From Chitinophaga sp. (GTDB taxonomy: Bacteria; Bacteroidota; Bacteroidia; Chitinophagales; Chitinophagaceae): 64,000 nucleotides of DNA. Location: assembly GCF_019236475.1 (NCBI RefSeq), contig NZ_JAFAIX010000004.1, positions 496,001-560,000 of the forward strand, in the 5' to 3' direction. Position 1 is the first letter of the stretch, and every line of letters begins with the position of its first letter. A model generated the notes under the pieces. That model worked only from the letters and a program-made list of their open reading frames with translations, had not been told where the DNA came from and did no database searches. Below, piece by piece: positions 37,548 through 46,611 of this stretch. Both the position numbers and the translations under genes were made by a program.

Positions 37548-38546
37548 ATGTACGATAAACCATATCATAACGATATTTTAAATGATAAATCCTTCCTGAT
37601 TACTGGAGGCGCAGGCTTCATCGGCTCCGGCCTGGTGGAATACCTGCTGAAGTATGGCGCAAAAAAAGTGCGCGTACTGGACAATTTCTCCACAGGTAGT
37701 AAAGATAATATCCAACAACACTTCAATAATCCGCACTTTGAACTGATGGAAGGGGATATCCGCAATCCGGAAACCTGCCGCGAGGCGGTAAACGGTATGG
37801 ACTATGTGAGCCACCAGGCTGCATTAGGCTCTGTTCCTCGTTCTATCAATGATCCGCAGACTTCCAACGATGTCAATATCACCGGCCATTTGAATATGCT
37901 GGTGGCTGCAAGAGATGCGGGCGTGAAAAGATTGGTATATGCCGCCAGCTCCAGCACTTACGGGGATCATCCGGGATTGCCAAAGGTGGAAGAGCACATC
38001 GGTAAACCATTATCGCCATATGCGATTACGAAGTATGTTAATGAATTGTATGGAGACATCTTCTCTCGTACTTACCAATTTCACACGATAGGTCTGCGCT
38101 ATTTCAATGTGTTCGGGCCACGTCAAAACCCACGCGGGCCCTATGCAGCAGTAATTCCACTGTTCGTAGAGGCGGCGCTGAAAGGAGAAGCACCTTTTAT
38201 CAATGGCGATGGAGAAACCAGTCGCGATTTCACCTTCGTGGAAAATGCAGTGCAGGCCAATATTAAAGCCCTGCTGCTGCCGGAACTAAAACAACATGAA
38301 GTGATCAATATCGCCTTCGGAGAACGTACTACACTCAACCAGCTTTGGGAAGTGATTACCTCGCTGGCAGGCGTACAAATCCCGGCGCAATACCGCGATG
38401 AGCGTGCCGGCGACGTTAGACACAGTCTCGCTAATATTCAGAAAGCGAGTAACCTAATTGGATATAAACCGGAATTTTCCGTACACCAGGGCCTGAAACT
38501 GGCCTATGACTGGTATGCTGCCAACTTGCAGCAATCTGCCGTTTAA
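37548..38546 (+). CDS. UDP-N-acetylhexosamine C4-epimerase (TviC/WbpP-like SDR)
   Basis: A 332-residue extended SDR enzyme. The ATG at 37548 is chosen because MYDKPYHNDILNDKSFLITGG matches the family start. The NAD-binding motif is GGAGFIGSGLVEYL near 20-33; the catalytic residues are in YAASSSTYG and the YxxxK motif YAITK (about 158-162). FGPRQNPRGPYAAVIP and NGDGETSRDFTFVENAV fit UDP-HexNAc 4-epimerases. Together with the preceding dehydrogenase it resembles the TviB/TviC pair of Vi antigen synthesis, which yields UDP-GalNAcA. Confidence 0.88.
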   Translation: MYDKPYHNDILNDKSFLITGGAGFIGSGLVEYLLKYGAKKVRVLDNFSTGSKDNIQQHFNNPHFELMEGDIRNPETCREAVNGMDYVSHQAALGSVPRSINDPQTSNDVNITGHLNMLVAARDAGVKRLVYAASSSTYGDHPGLPKVEEHIGKPLSPYAITKYVNELYGDIFSRTYQFHTIGLRYFNVFGPRQNPRGPYAAVIPLFVEAALKGEAPFINGDGETSRDFTFVENAVQANIKALLLPELKQHEVINIAFGERTTLNQLWEVITSLAGVQIPAQYRDERAGDVRHSLANIQKASNLIGYKPEFSVHQGLKLAYDWYAANLQQSAV

Positions 38547-38580
38547 TATGATACCGCAGTAGCGGTTGAGAAACCTTTTT

Positions 38581-39870
38581 ATGAATTTAACCATATCCAA
38601 GCTACGACGCAAGTGGTCAAACACTGCCGTGAAATACCGGCTGCATGCCCCTAAGCAACTGTCAGGCGAACATAAAACCCTGATCAAGAACTTCGGCGCA
38701 CTCTCGGTACTGCAAGGTCTGAACATGATATTGCCGCTGATCACGCTGCCATATGTACTCCGTATTTTCGGTACGGAAAAATATGGGGTGATTGTGCTGG
38801 CAAACTCCCTGCTGGCTTATTTCCAGAGCTTTGCAGACTTCAGCTTTAATATCACCGCCACCAGAGATGTGGCTGTTCACCGCCATAGCAACAATGCACT
38901 CAGTCTTATTTACAGTCGCGTACTCTCTGTAAAATCTGTACTAGTCCTGTTTTCATTCCTCTTATTTCTGCCGCTAGTACTTTACGTACCACAGTTTGCA
39001 GATAATAAAATGGTTTTCCTACTGGCATTCCCAGCATTGGCGGGCTATGCGCTATTCCCGGAATGGTTTTTTCAAGGTATGGAAGAGATGAAGTTTATTA
39101 CCATCCTTTCTGCTTGCATAAAAATTTTCTTCACCATCTGCATTTTCGTATTTATTCATCGCCAGGAAGATTTCTTCCTCTATCCGCTGTTCAATGCGCT
39201 GGGATATATAGGCGCGGGACTATATGCGCAATACCTGCTGCATACCAGGTACCGCCTGCGTTTCCGCTTTATTGGCATCCGGAAGATACGGCAGGTGCTA
39301 CGGAATAATTTCAACATCTTTATCAACCAATTTCTGCCCAATCTCTACAACAACTCCACCACCTTTCTGCTGGGTATGCTCACCGGCAACGCAGCAGTAG
39401 GGGTGTATGGGGCGGCAAAAAGCTTGATTGAAGCGGCTAATACTGGCCTCAACATATTGTCAAGAGTGTTTTTTCCTTTTCTCAACCGCAACAGCGGCGC
39501 CTTTGATAAATTCCGCAAATTGATCCTAGCAGCGGGGATCGCATTGTGCGCAGGCATTTGTGCACTGTCGATTCCCATCGCCAGGATCTTTCACCTGAAA
39601 GGAGGCAATGCGGTATGGATGCTCTGTATCATGGCGGTCAGTATCGTTTTTATGGCGATGTACTACTGCTACGGCACCAATTACTTCATTGTGAAAAGAG
39701 AAGATAAACTGGTGATGAAAAATACAGTGCTAGCCTCTGTAACAGGTTTCGTAATGGCTTTCCCCTTGATTATGCTCTTTTCCGGAATAGGAGCGGCCTT
39801 AAACCTCGCTATAGCAAGAGGCCTCATGGGAATCGGCCTTTGGTGGAAATATAAAAAAGAAAGAAAATGA
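38581..39870 (+). CDS. Wzx-like oligosaccharide flippase
   Basis: A 429-residue membrane protein with about 12 helices, of the polysaccharide transporter branch of the MOP family. The first helix region FGALSVLQGLNMILPLITLPYVLRIFG and FFQGMEEMKFI are typical. It would flip the undecaprenyl-linked repeat unit to the periplasm. The ATG at 38581 is preferred to a TTG 15 nt upstream. The stop overlaps the next start by 4 nt (ATGA), tying it to the ATP-grasp gene. Confidence 0.9.
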   Translation: MNLTISKLRRKWSNTAVKYRLHAPKQLSGEHKTLIKNFGALSVLQGLNMILPLITLPYVLRIFGTEKYGVIVLANSLLAYFQSFADFSFNITATRDVAVHRHSNNALSLIYSRVLSVKSVLVLFSFLLFLPLVLYVPQFADNKMVFLLAFPALAGYALFPEWFFQGMEEMKFITILSACIKIFFTICIFVFIHRQEDFFLYPLFNALGYIGAGLYAQYLLHTRYRLRFRFIGIRKIRQVLRNNFNIFINQFLPNLYNNSTTFLLGMLTGNAAVGVYGAAKSLIEAANTGLNILSRVFFPFLNRNSGAFDKFRKLILAAGIALCAGICALSIPIARIFHLKGGNAVWMLCIMAVSIVFMAMYYCYGTNYFIVKREDKLVMKNTVLASVTGFVMAFPLIMLFSGIGAALNLAIARGLMGIGLWWKYKKERK

Positions 39871-40910
39871 AACTAGCCATTCATCATACTCCCGGCTCCT
39901 TTAGCGATCGCTGGATAACTTATTGTCGCGATAACGGTATCGACTATACGTTGGTTGATTGCTACCGCAATGATATCCTGGTACAACTGCAAGACTGCGA
40001 CGCGCTCTTATGGCATTGGCATCACGGGGATTATAAAGCGGTGCGCTTCGCGCGACAACTTACCCTCTCCCTGGAATCCGCCGGCAAAGTAGTGTTTCCA
40101 GATACGCATAGCGCCTGGCACTTCGATGATAAGGTAGGCCAAAAATACCTGATGGAAGCATTGAAAGCTCCCATGATACCGTCCTTTGTATTTTATGATA
40201 AAACAACTGCATTAGATTGGATCTCTAAAACCAACTTCCCTAAAGTGTTTAAACTGAGGGGAGGGGCAGGCGCCTCTAATGTACGACTGGTCCATACTGC
40301 TGCAGATGCACGCAGACTGGCCAATAAAGCCTTCGGCCGCGGATTTGCAGCCCGTGACCGTTTTAATCGCTTCAGAGATGCGTTGTGGCGATTTAAACGC
40401 GATAAAAACAGGGCTGCTTTCCTCGGTCTGTTCAAAGGAATTGGCAGAATATTCTTTCCTACCATTTACGAGAAAATGCAGGGGAAAGAAAAAGGCTATC
40501 TCTATATGCAGGAATTTATGCCAGATAACGGCTACGATACCCGCATCATTGCGATCGCCGGAAAAGCCTTTGCCATCCGCAGGTACAACCGCAAGAACGA
40601 TTTTCGCGCTTCCGGCAGCGGGGTCATTGGCTATAACAAAGAACTATTCGATGAACGATGTGTACGCATCACCTTGGACCTGGCAGAGAAAATGAAATCT
40701 CAGAGCCTGGCCCTGGATTTTATTTACGATGCACAAAATCAGCCACTCATCGTAGAAATGAGCTATGGCTTCGCCATGAAGGTGTATGACGATTGTCAAG
40801 GATATTGGGATCAAGATTTGAACTGGCACGAAGGCCCTTTTGTGCCACAGGATTTTATGATGGAAACAGTGATAGAACAGGTGTTAACGCGTAAACCGGT
40901 GTACTCATGA
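39867..40910 (+). CDS. ATP-grasp-fold ligase-like protein of the polysaccharide locus
   Basis: A 347-residue protein without signal peptide, hence cytoplasmic. The N-terminal third resembles the preATP domain (LLWHWHHGD, VFPDTHSAWHFDDKVGQKYL). The ATP-grasp core has KVFKLRGGAGASNVRLV and YLYMQEFMPDNGYDTRIIAIAGKAFAIRRYNRKNDFRASGSG, and the metal-binding end is ALDFIYDAQNQPLIVEMSYGF. ATP-grasp enzymes join a carboxylate to an amine or thiol through an acyl phosphate. It is coupled by ATGA overlaps to the flippase before it and the polymerase after it. It may link an amino acid or amine to the uronic acid carboxyl, which is inference; the true substrate is unknown. Confidence 0.75.
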   Translation: MKLAIHHTPGSFSDRWITYCRDNGIDYTLVDCYRNDILVQLQDCDALLWHWHHGDYKAVRFARQLTLSLESAGKVVFPDTHSAWHFDDKVGQKYLMEALKAPMIPSFVFYDKTTALDWISKTNFPKVFKLRGGAGASNVRLVHTAADARRLANKAFGRGFAARDRFNRFRDALWRFKRDKNRAAFLGLFKGIGRIFFPTIYEKMQGKEKGYLYMQEFMPDNGYDTRIIAIAGKAFAIRRYNRKNDFRASGSGVIGYNKELFDERCVRITLDLAEKMKSQSLALDFIYDAQNQPLIVEMSYGFAMKVYDDCQGYWDQDLNWHEGPFVPQDFMMETVIEQVLTRKPVYS

Positions 40911-42118
40911 AGCCATTGCCAGTAAAAATATTGGTGTCGATGTTCATCATGAGCCTACTATTCCTAAACAAGGAATGGCTGGTGATCTATGGATGGGGGA
41001 TTACTGCGCTGATGTATTTCACTTTCTTCTTGGATCTGCAAAACGTAAGGACATTTAGCTTCCGCTCCAATGTGCATGGCTACAGGATTTTCCTCTTGGC
41101 CATGCTCGCATTACTGTCTACCCTTTGGTCCCCAGATGCGGAGGCCACTTTGCAACACGCTTTTGTATTATTCATACTGGTGGCTAATAGCTTCGTGCTG
41201 TACTATTTCCTGGTCAGGTACCAACTGCATGGCATGATAACAACGATCGTACTGGTGTACGCTTTCATCAATTATTCACTGGCATTAGGACTTCCAGTAT
41301 TTAAGTTCCTGGAAAACCATGACGATGAAATGATGCGGTTTATTGGTACGGAATTGAATCCGAACTACCTGTCTATCATGTTGATGTTTTCAATTTTTCT
41401 GAGCCTCCTCGCATTTCACCGGCATCAATTGAAAACCCGCGCTGCACAGGGCTTGCATCTCCTTAATATCCTGCTGGCTTTATATACAATTTTTCTTACT
41501 GCCTCCAGGAAAGGGATCGGATTTAGTTTGCTCCTGATTTGTTTCTATGGACTGATTCATATCAAAAGTTTACTCGGTTCATTCAAAACAATTGCAGTCG
41601 GTGTGATCGCCATTTTCGCTATTTCTTTCTTTATGAAAGGCGATTTCATCAACGAAAATATTGCGCCCGCGATGGACCGTATAGGACGATTGTTCCTTAC
41701 CATTGGTGGCCGTGATAACGAAGGCAGTACGGAAGACAGGGTGCGGTTCATCCGCGAAGGTTGGGAGCAGTTTACGGCAAGCCCTATCATCGGCTATGGC
41801 GCTGCCAGCTTCCGTTACTATTATCATTTCTACGCACACAATAACTACATAGAATTACTCTTCGGGGTAGGTTTCCTCGGACCTATCATCTATTACAGTA
41901 TTCATCTATCTATTTTGAATAAGCTTCGGAAATACAGCACCGGCCTTTTCCTCGCTGCGTTCTTAATCGTGTTGATGCTGATGGATGTAGGGCTGGTAGC
42001 CTACTACGATAAACGAATTATGTTGATGTTGCTGTTGATTATTATTACAGCAGACAGGGAAATCCAGGAAAAGCAACTGGCAGACAGTTTGCGCCGATTC
42101 CCGCTGAGCCTTAATTAA
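40907..42118 (+). CDS. Wzy-like O-antigen/exopolysaccharide polymerase
   Basis: A 403-residue polytopic membrane protein with about 11-12 hydrophobic helices. The large periplasmic loop and the motif IIGYGAASFRYYYHFYAHNNYIE are characteristic of the O-antigen ligase/polymerase (Wzy_C) family. It would join flipped repeat units in the periplasm. The start overlaps the ATP-grasp gene by 4 nt. Within a locus with Wzx, Wza and Wzc, polymerase is more likely than ligase. Confidence 0.85.
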   Translation: MKPLPVKILVSMFIMSLLFLNKEWLVIYGWGITALMYFTFFLDLQNVRTFSFRSNVHGYRIFLLAMLALLSTLWSPDAEATLQHAFVLFILVANSFVLYYFLVRYQLHGMITTIVLVYAFINYSLALGLPVFKFLENHDDEMMRFIGTELNPNYLSIMLMFSIFLSLLAFHRHQLKTRAAQGLHLLNILLALYTIFLTASRKGIGFSLLLICFYGLIHIKSLLGSFKTIAVGVIAIFAISFFMKGDFINENIAPAMDRIGRLFLTIGGRDNEGSTEDRVRFIREGWEQFTASPIIGYGAASFRYYYHFYAHNNYIELLFGVGFLGPIIYYSIHLSILNKLRKYSTGLFLAAFLIVLMLMDVGLVAYYDKRIMLMLLLIIITADREIQEKQLADSLRRFPLSLN

Positions 42119-42136
42119 CGGTTAATACGATGGTGA

Positions 42137-43201
42137 ATGAAAAAGAAGATTGCGTTTATACTACCCAGTTTAAAAGGCGGAGGTGCTGAAAAAGTGGTGA
42201 TGAATATCATCAATTCCCTGGATACTACCCAGTTGGATATACACTTGATCGTCATCTGTCCGGCCTACGACTATATCGATCTGCTGACGCAACAAGTGAA
42301 AGTGATCAGATTAGAGAAACCCAGTACCAGTGCAGGTATTCGGGATATTTACCACGTGATGAAAGAGCTGCAACCACAGATCGTGTTTACCACCCTGAAT
42401 CATATCAGTATTATCAGCATTCTCATGCGCCGCCTAACCGGCGGAAAGTATGTCAATGTGGTGCGCTTGCCAACCTTGCCTAGTAATATGTTGGGTGCCG
42501 GTATGAAAGGAAAAGTAGAACGATTCCTGAATAAAAAAGTGCTTCGTCATGCGCATCATGTGATTGCGCAAACCGCCAGGATGAAGGAAGAGGCAGAAAC
42601 CTTTTATGGTATAGCTGCTAAGAAAGTCAGGCATATTCCCAACCTGGTGAATACGCAACAGGTGGAAACGATGGCCAATGAACTGATTAACGTTTACGAT
42701 TACACGCGATTCAATATTGTAGCCGCAGGGTCCCTATATTCTGCAAAAGGATTTGATGTATTGATAAAAGCAATGCCTGCGGTATTGCAGGCCATTCCGC
42801 ATGCCCGCCTGCATATATTGGGTAGAGAAAATATGGAACCCGGATATAGCGAATACTTACGGAAGCTCGTCAATGAATTTTCGTTGGGAGACACGGTCCT
42901 GTTCCATGGCTTTAAATCCAACCCATATCCGTATTTCAGGGAAGCGGACCTGTTTGTGCTATCCTCCCGCAAGGAGGGGTTTCCAAATGTAGTGCTGGAA
43001 GCACTGTTGCTGGGAACTCCCGTTGTAGCCACCAGTTGCGTGGATTTCAAAGGCGTCATAGAACCTGGTATAAATGGTTATGTGGTACCGGTGGAAGATG
43101 AAAAGAAACTGGCTGCAGCAATAGTAAATGCAAAAAACCTCTCTGCTCCGAAATTGGCAGTCAGGAATTTTGATTATTCCTCATTTTTTATGTCCGTTTA
43201 A
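42137..43201 (+). CDS. GT4-family glycosyltransferase
   Basis: A 354-residue cytoplasmic GT-B glycosyltransferase. The acceptor domain starts IAFILPSLKGGGAEKVV. The donor domain has the E-x7-E segment SSRKEGFPNVVLEALLLGTPVVAT, in which two glutamates hold the nucleotide sugar. It probably adds one sugar of the repeat unit. The C terminus is slightly shorter than in many relatives. Donor and linkage cannot be read from sequence. Confidence 0.88.
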   Translation: MKKKIAFILPSLKGGGAEKVVMNIINSLDTTQLDIHLIVICPAYDYIDLLTQQVKVIRLEKPSTSAGIRDIYHVMKELQPQIVFTTLNHISIISILMRRLTGGKYVNVVRLPTLPSNMLGAGMKGKVERFLNKKVLRHAHHVIAQTARMKEEAETFYGIAAKKVRHIPNLVNTQQVETMANELINVYDYTRFNIVAAGSLYSAKGFDVLIKAMPAVLQAIPHARLHILGRENMEPGYSEYLRKLVNEFSLGDTVLFHGFKSNPYPYFREADLFVLSSRKEGFPNVVLEALLLGTPVVATSCVDFKGVIEPGINGYVVPVEDEKKLAAAIVNAKNLSAPKLAVRNFDYSSFFMSV

Positions 43202-43205
43202 GCTG

Positions 43206-44294
43206 ATGAGCCATCGTAAAATTTTATTCGTAATCACCACCCTTGGATTTGGGGGCGCTGAAAGTCAGCTCCTGGGCATCATTCCAGCGCTGGCCGACAG
43301 AGGGTATGATGTCTCCCTACTAACTATCAAATCAGATCTAGGTCTACTCAACAGGCTAGATAAAAGGGTCAGGCATTTCCACCTGGGATTGAATGGGGCT
43401 AAAACCATGCTCCATGCCTGGAAACAATTGAAACAGGTGATGAAGAAAGTACAACCAGATATCGTACACACGCACCTCTATCACGCCAATCTCCTAGGCC
43501 GATTGATTAAACTGCGATATCCAGGTATTCGTGTCATCAATACTTCTCATAGTAATTATGATGCCCGCAAAAGAATGATCAGTCCATATCTCTTTTATCG
43601 ACTGACCAACAAATGGGTGGATTATCATACGGCAGTTTCGGCACCCGCTTTGGAACGATTACAAGAAAAAAAGAGCATTGATGCCAACAGATCTGCTGTG
43701 GTGTATAATGCGATCGATGTAGAATTATTTGCACAGCCTGCTGAAAAACAGGTACAGCCTGTGTTTCGCTGGATTGCAGTAGGCCGATTAATAGAAGTGA
43801 AAGATTATCGTAACCTGATTGATGCTTTGCAATTATTGTTTCGTTCGGGCATTCCTTTTTCATTGGATATTGCCGGGGATGGTGATTTGAAACAGGAACT
43901 CAAAGCACAAACGGAATTAGCAGGACTCAACAGAAATGTGAAATTCCTTGGACTGGTAAAAAATATTTCTGCCATCATTCCGGAATATGATGGCTATGTA
44001 ATTTCCTCTCGCAGCGAAGGTATGCCCATGGCGCTGTTGGAGGCCATGTCTGCAGGACTACCAGTTACTGGCACAGATGTAGGCGGTATTCGCAGTATTG
44101 TGGAGGGGGCAAATGGTGGTATCATCGTTCCGCCAAGAGATCCAGTGGCATTGTCGGCCGGTATGATGGAATTGATGAAAACAGATGTCCATACCCGAAA
44201 AGAATATGGTAGCCGAAATGCTGCATTTGTAAGGAATAATTTCGGAAAATCCATGATACTCAATACATGGGAGGCTATATACGAAAATCATTAA
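43206..44294 (+). CDS. GT4-family glycosyltransferase
   Basis: A 362-residue GT-B enzyme starting at the ATG at 43206, 4 nt after the previous stop; the longer open frame lies inside the upstream gene. It has VITTLGFGGAESQLLGIIP at the start and SSRSEGMPMALLEAMSAGLPVTGTD in the donor domain. It presumably adds another sugar of the exopolysaccharide repeat. Specificity unknown. Confidence 0.88.
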   Translation: MSHRKILFVITTLGFGGAESQLLGIIPALADRGYDVSLLTIKSDLGLLNRLDKRVRHFHLGLNGAKTMLHAWKQLKQVMKKVQPDIVHTHLYHANLLGRLIKLRYPGIRVINTSHSNYDARKRMISPYLFYRLTNKWVDYHTAVSAPALERLQEKKSIDANRSAVVYNAIDVELFAQPAEKQVQPVFRWIAVGRLIEVKDYRNLIDALQLLFRSGIPFSLDIAGDGDLKQELKAQTELAGLNRNVKFLGLVKNISAIIPEYDGYVISSRSEGMPMALLEAMSAGLPVTGTDVGGIRSIVEGANGGIIVPPRDPVALSAGMMELMKTDVHTRKEYGSRNAAFVRNNFGKSMILNTWEAIYENH

Positions 44295-44304
44295 AACTTA
44301 GTAT

Positions 44305-45444
44305 ATGCGCAGACGTTGTTTAACCTTTACAGCCTGCCTCTGGTTATGTGTAGGTTGTTATGCTCAGGATGCTTTCCGCTACCGGAATTTACCATCCACT
44401 TATAGTAATAGTCAAGCTGCTACACAATTTCGCAGTGCTGCTGTTAATGATAATGCCACTGCTTTTGATTTGACAACCGCTTTGCCACAAGGCTATGTAA
44501 AAGATGGATCTGTAGACTATACGAGCCAGTTGCAGTCGGCCATCAATACCCATAGTGTGGTAAAAATGCCCAACTTCCCTGTCATGGTCAATGATGGAGG
44601 CTTGTCACTGAAAAGTAACAGCACCGTTATGTTTCAGCCAAATTCCGCCCTGGTACTACAACCTACGGGAAAGCCGAAATATGCTATCCTGCGTATGCTG
44701 GATGTACAAAATGTGAAAGTCTATAATCCGGTGGTCATCGGCGACAGAGACCAACACAAAGGCAATGGCGGAGAATGGGGGATGGGGATAGACATTCGTT
44801 CTAGTGATAATATCAGTATCTATAATCCCCGTGTGTCGAAATGTTGGGGAGACGGCATTTACATTGGCCAAGCAGAGAAAATGAATGCTAATACCAATAT
44901 CACTATTTACAATGCCTTCGTAGATAATAACCGTAGAAATGGTATTACGATTGGTTCCGTGAAAGGATTGAAGTTAATTCAACCAGTGGTGAGCAATACT
45001 TCCGGCACCTTGCCGATGGCGGGTATCGATATAGAACCGAATAGTAGTCAAGATGCAGTAGATGATATCACAATAGATCGGGCAGTAACTTTCAATAATG
45101 AAAAATATGGTATTGTTATTGGACTGTCCCGCTTGCCAGGACCCGATCAGAAACAAGTGAATATTACCATTAATAAACATACAGATGATGGTAGCGGCAG
45201 CGCATTCTGGATGGGTGGAACAGATGCTCACTACACCGCTGCGGATAAACCGCTAGCAGGAAGTATACAAGTATTAGATCCTGTCTGGAAGAATAATGCA
45301 GTGCCTTTTAAAGGAGCTAAAACATATGACTATGCGCCACCTTCAAAGTTTAGAAATATTTCTATTCAAAAACCTGGTAGCAACAATGAATTGGATAAGC
45401 TGAAACGCATGCAAGCCAACAAGAAAAACCTGAATATAGAATAA
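44305..45444 (+). CDS. Secreted right-handed beta-helix protein in the polysaccharide locus
   Basis: A 379-residue exported protein with signal peptide MRRRCLTFTACLWLCVGCYAQ. After a linker, short repeating strands with Asn/Asp turns (VYNPVVIGD, ISIYNPRVSK, ITIYNAFVDNN, LKLIQPVVSN) form a pectate-lyase-type parallel beta-helix. Candidate active-site acids sit near KCWGDGIYIG and GIDIEPNSS. In such loci a polysaccharide lyase or glycosidase often trims or releases the product; here the uronic acid inferred from upstream genes could be its target. Family and reaction are not certain. Confidence 0.7.
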   Translation: MRRRCLTFTACLWLCVGCYAQDAFRYRNLPSTYSNSQAATQFRSAAVNDNATAFDLTTALPQGYVKDGSVDYTSQLQSAINTHSVVKMPNFPVMVNDGGLSLKSNSTVMFQPNSALVLQPTGKPKYAILRMLDVQNVKVYNPVVIGDRDQHKGNGGEWGMGIDIRSSDNISIYNPRVSKCWGDGIYIGQAEKMNANTNITIYNAFVDNNRRNGITIGSVKGLKLIQPVVSNTSGTLPMAGIDIEPNSSQDAVDDITIDRAVTFNNEKYGIVIGLSRLPGPDQKQVNITINKHTDDGSGSAFWMGGTDAHYTAADKPLAGSIQVLDPVWKNNAVPFKGAKTYDYAPPSKFRNISIQKPGSNNELDKLKRMQANKKNLNIE

Positions 45445-45483
45445 GCGCATTTAGAAAAACCGAGAAAATTTTAACCATATTTC

Positions 45484-46611
45484 ATGAAGCTGTTTATCGT
45501 TGTAAACGTAGACTGGTTCTTCCTGTCTCATAGGCTGCCCATTGCCCTGGCAGCCAAACAGGCGGGTTACGATGTAACTATCGTTACCGCAGATACCGGA
45601 CGCGCGGAGGAAATCCGCAGTCATGGCTTAAAGGTGATTGACCTACCCTTTAAGCGCTCCGGTACTAATATGAAAGAAGAACTCAATACCATTCGCCAAC
45701 TGTTACGCCTATATAAACGACATAAACCGGATGTACTGCATCATGTAACCATTAAAGTAGCCTTATACGGTAGTATCGCCGCCAGGTTATGTAAGATTAA
45801 AGGTATTGTCAATGCTATCAGTGGCCTGGGATATAACTTCACCGCAGGCCGAAAAGGGTTAGCACAGAAAGTACTGCTTACTATGATGAAGTTTGGATTC
45901 CGTGGCGGCAACAAACATTTCATTTTTCAAAATGAAGATGATGTACAAGTCTTTCGTTCCCTGCGCATCGTAGAAGATCGGGATGTCACACTCATCAAGG
46001 GTTCCGGCGTAGACCTGCAAGAATTTAATTATATGGTCAAAGCGCTGGTGCCAGGAAAAGTGAAAGTGGTATTACCTGCGCGCATGTTGCGCGATAAAGG
46101 CGTCATAGAATTCATTACCGCCGCCAACTTGGTCCGCAAAGAATTACAGGATAAAGCGCAATTCATTCTCGCAGGTGATGTAGACCATGAAAACCTGGCC
46201 GCCATCCCGGAAGAGGAATTACGTTCCCTCACAGACGGCGACTACATCAAATGGATCGGCTATCAGAAAAATGTACGTCAGTTACTACAAGAATCAGACC
46301 TGGTGGTATTGCCCTCTTATCGGGAAGGATTACCTAAATCACTGATAGAAGCTGCTGCAGTAGGGCGTCCTATTATCACCACCGATGTTCCCGGCTGCAG
46401 GGAATGCGTCATCCATGATTATAACGGTTTCCTGGTACAGGCAAAAGATGCGGAAGCACTGGCAGCAGCCATGCGCCGACTCATCCTCTCCGAAGACCTG
46501 CGTAAGCGCATGGGCGCACACTCCAGGACATTGGCGGAAAAAGAATTTGGCGTAGATAAAGTAGTAGAGAAAACATTACATATATACAGAAACTTGGCAA
46601 AAGTATCTTAA
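45484..46611 (+). CDS. GT4-family glycosyltransferase (PglA-like)
   Basis: A 375-residue glycosyltransferase. VNVDWFFLSHRLPIALAAK at the N terminus and HHVTIKVALYGSIAAR fit the PglA/CapM-like group, which often adds an alpha-1,3-linked HexNAc to the lipid-linked first sugar. The donor domain has LPSYREGLPKSLIEAAAVGRPIITTDVPG. Its stop overlaps the start of the SDR gene by 1 nt (TAATG). As the neighbours are the WecA-like initiating enzyme and its SDR, it may add the second sugar. Confidence 0.88.
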   Translation: MKLFIVVNVDWFFLSHRLPIALAAKQAGYDVTIVTADTGRAEEIRSHGLKVIDLPFKRSGTNMKEELNTIRQLLRLYKRHKPDVLHHVTIKVALYGSIAARLCKIKGIVNAISGLGYNFTAGRKGLAQKVLLTMMKFGFRGGNKHFIFQNEDDVQVFRSLRIVEDRDVTLIKGSGVDLQEFNYMVKALVPGKVKVVLPARMLRDKGVIEFITAANLVRKELQDKAQFILAGDVDHENLAAIPEEELRSLTDGDYIKWIGYQKNVRQLLQESDLVVLPSYREGLPKSLIEAAAVGRPIITTDVPGCRECVIHDYNGFLVQAKDAEALAAAMRRLILSEDLRKRMGAHSRTLAEKEFGVDKVVEKTLHIYRNLAKVS

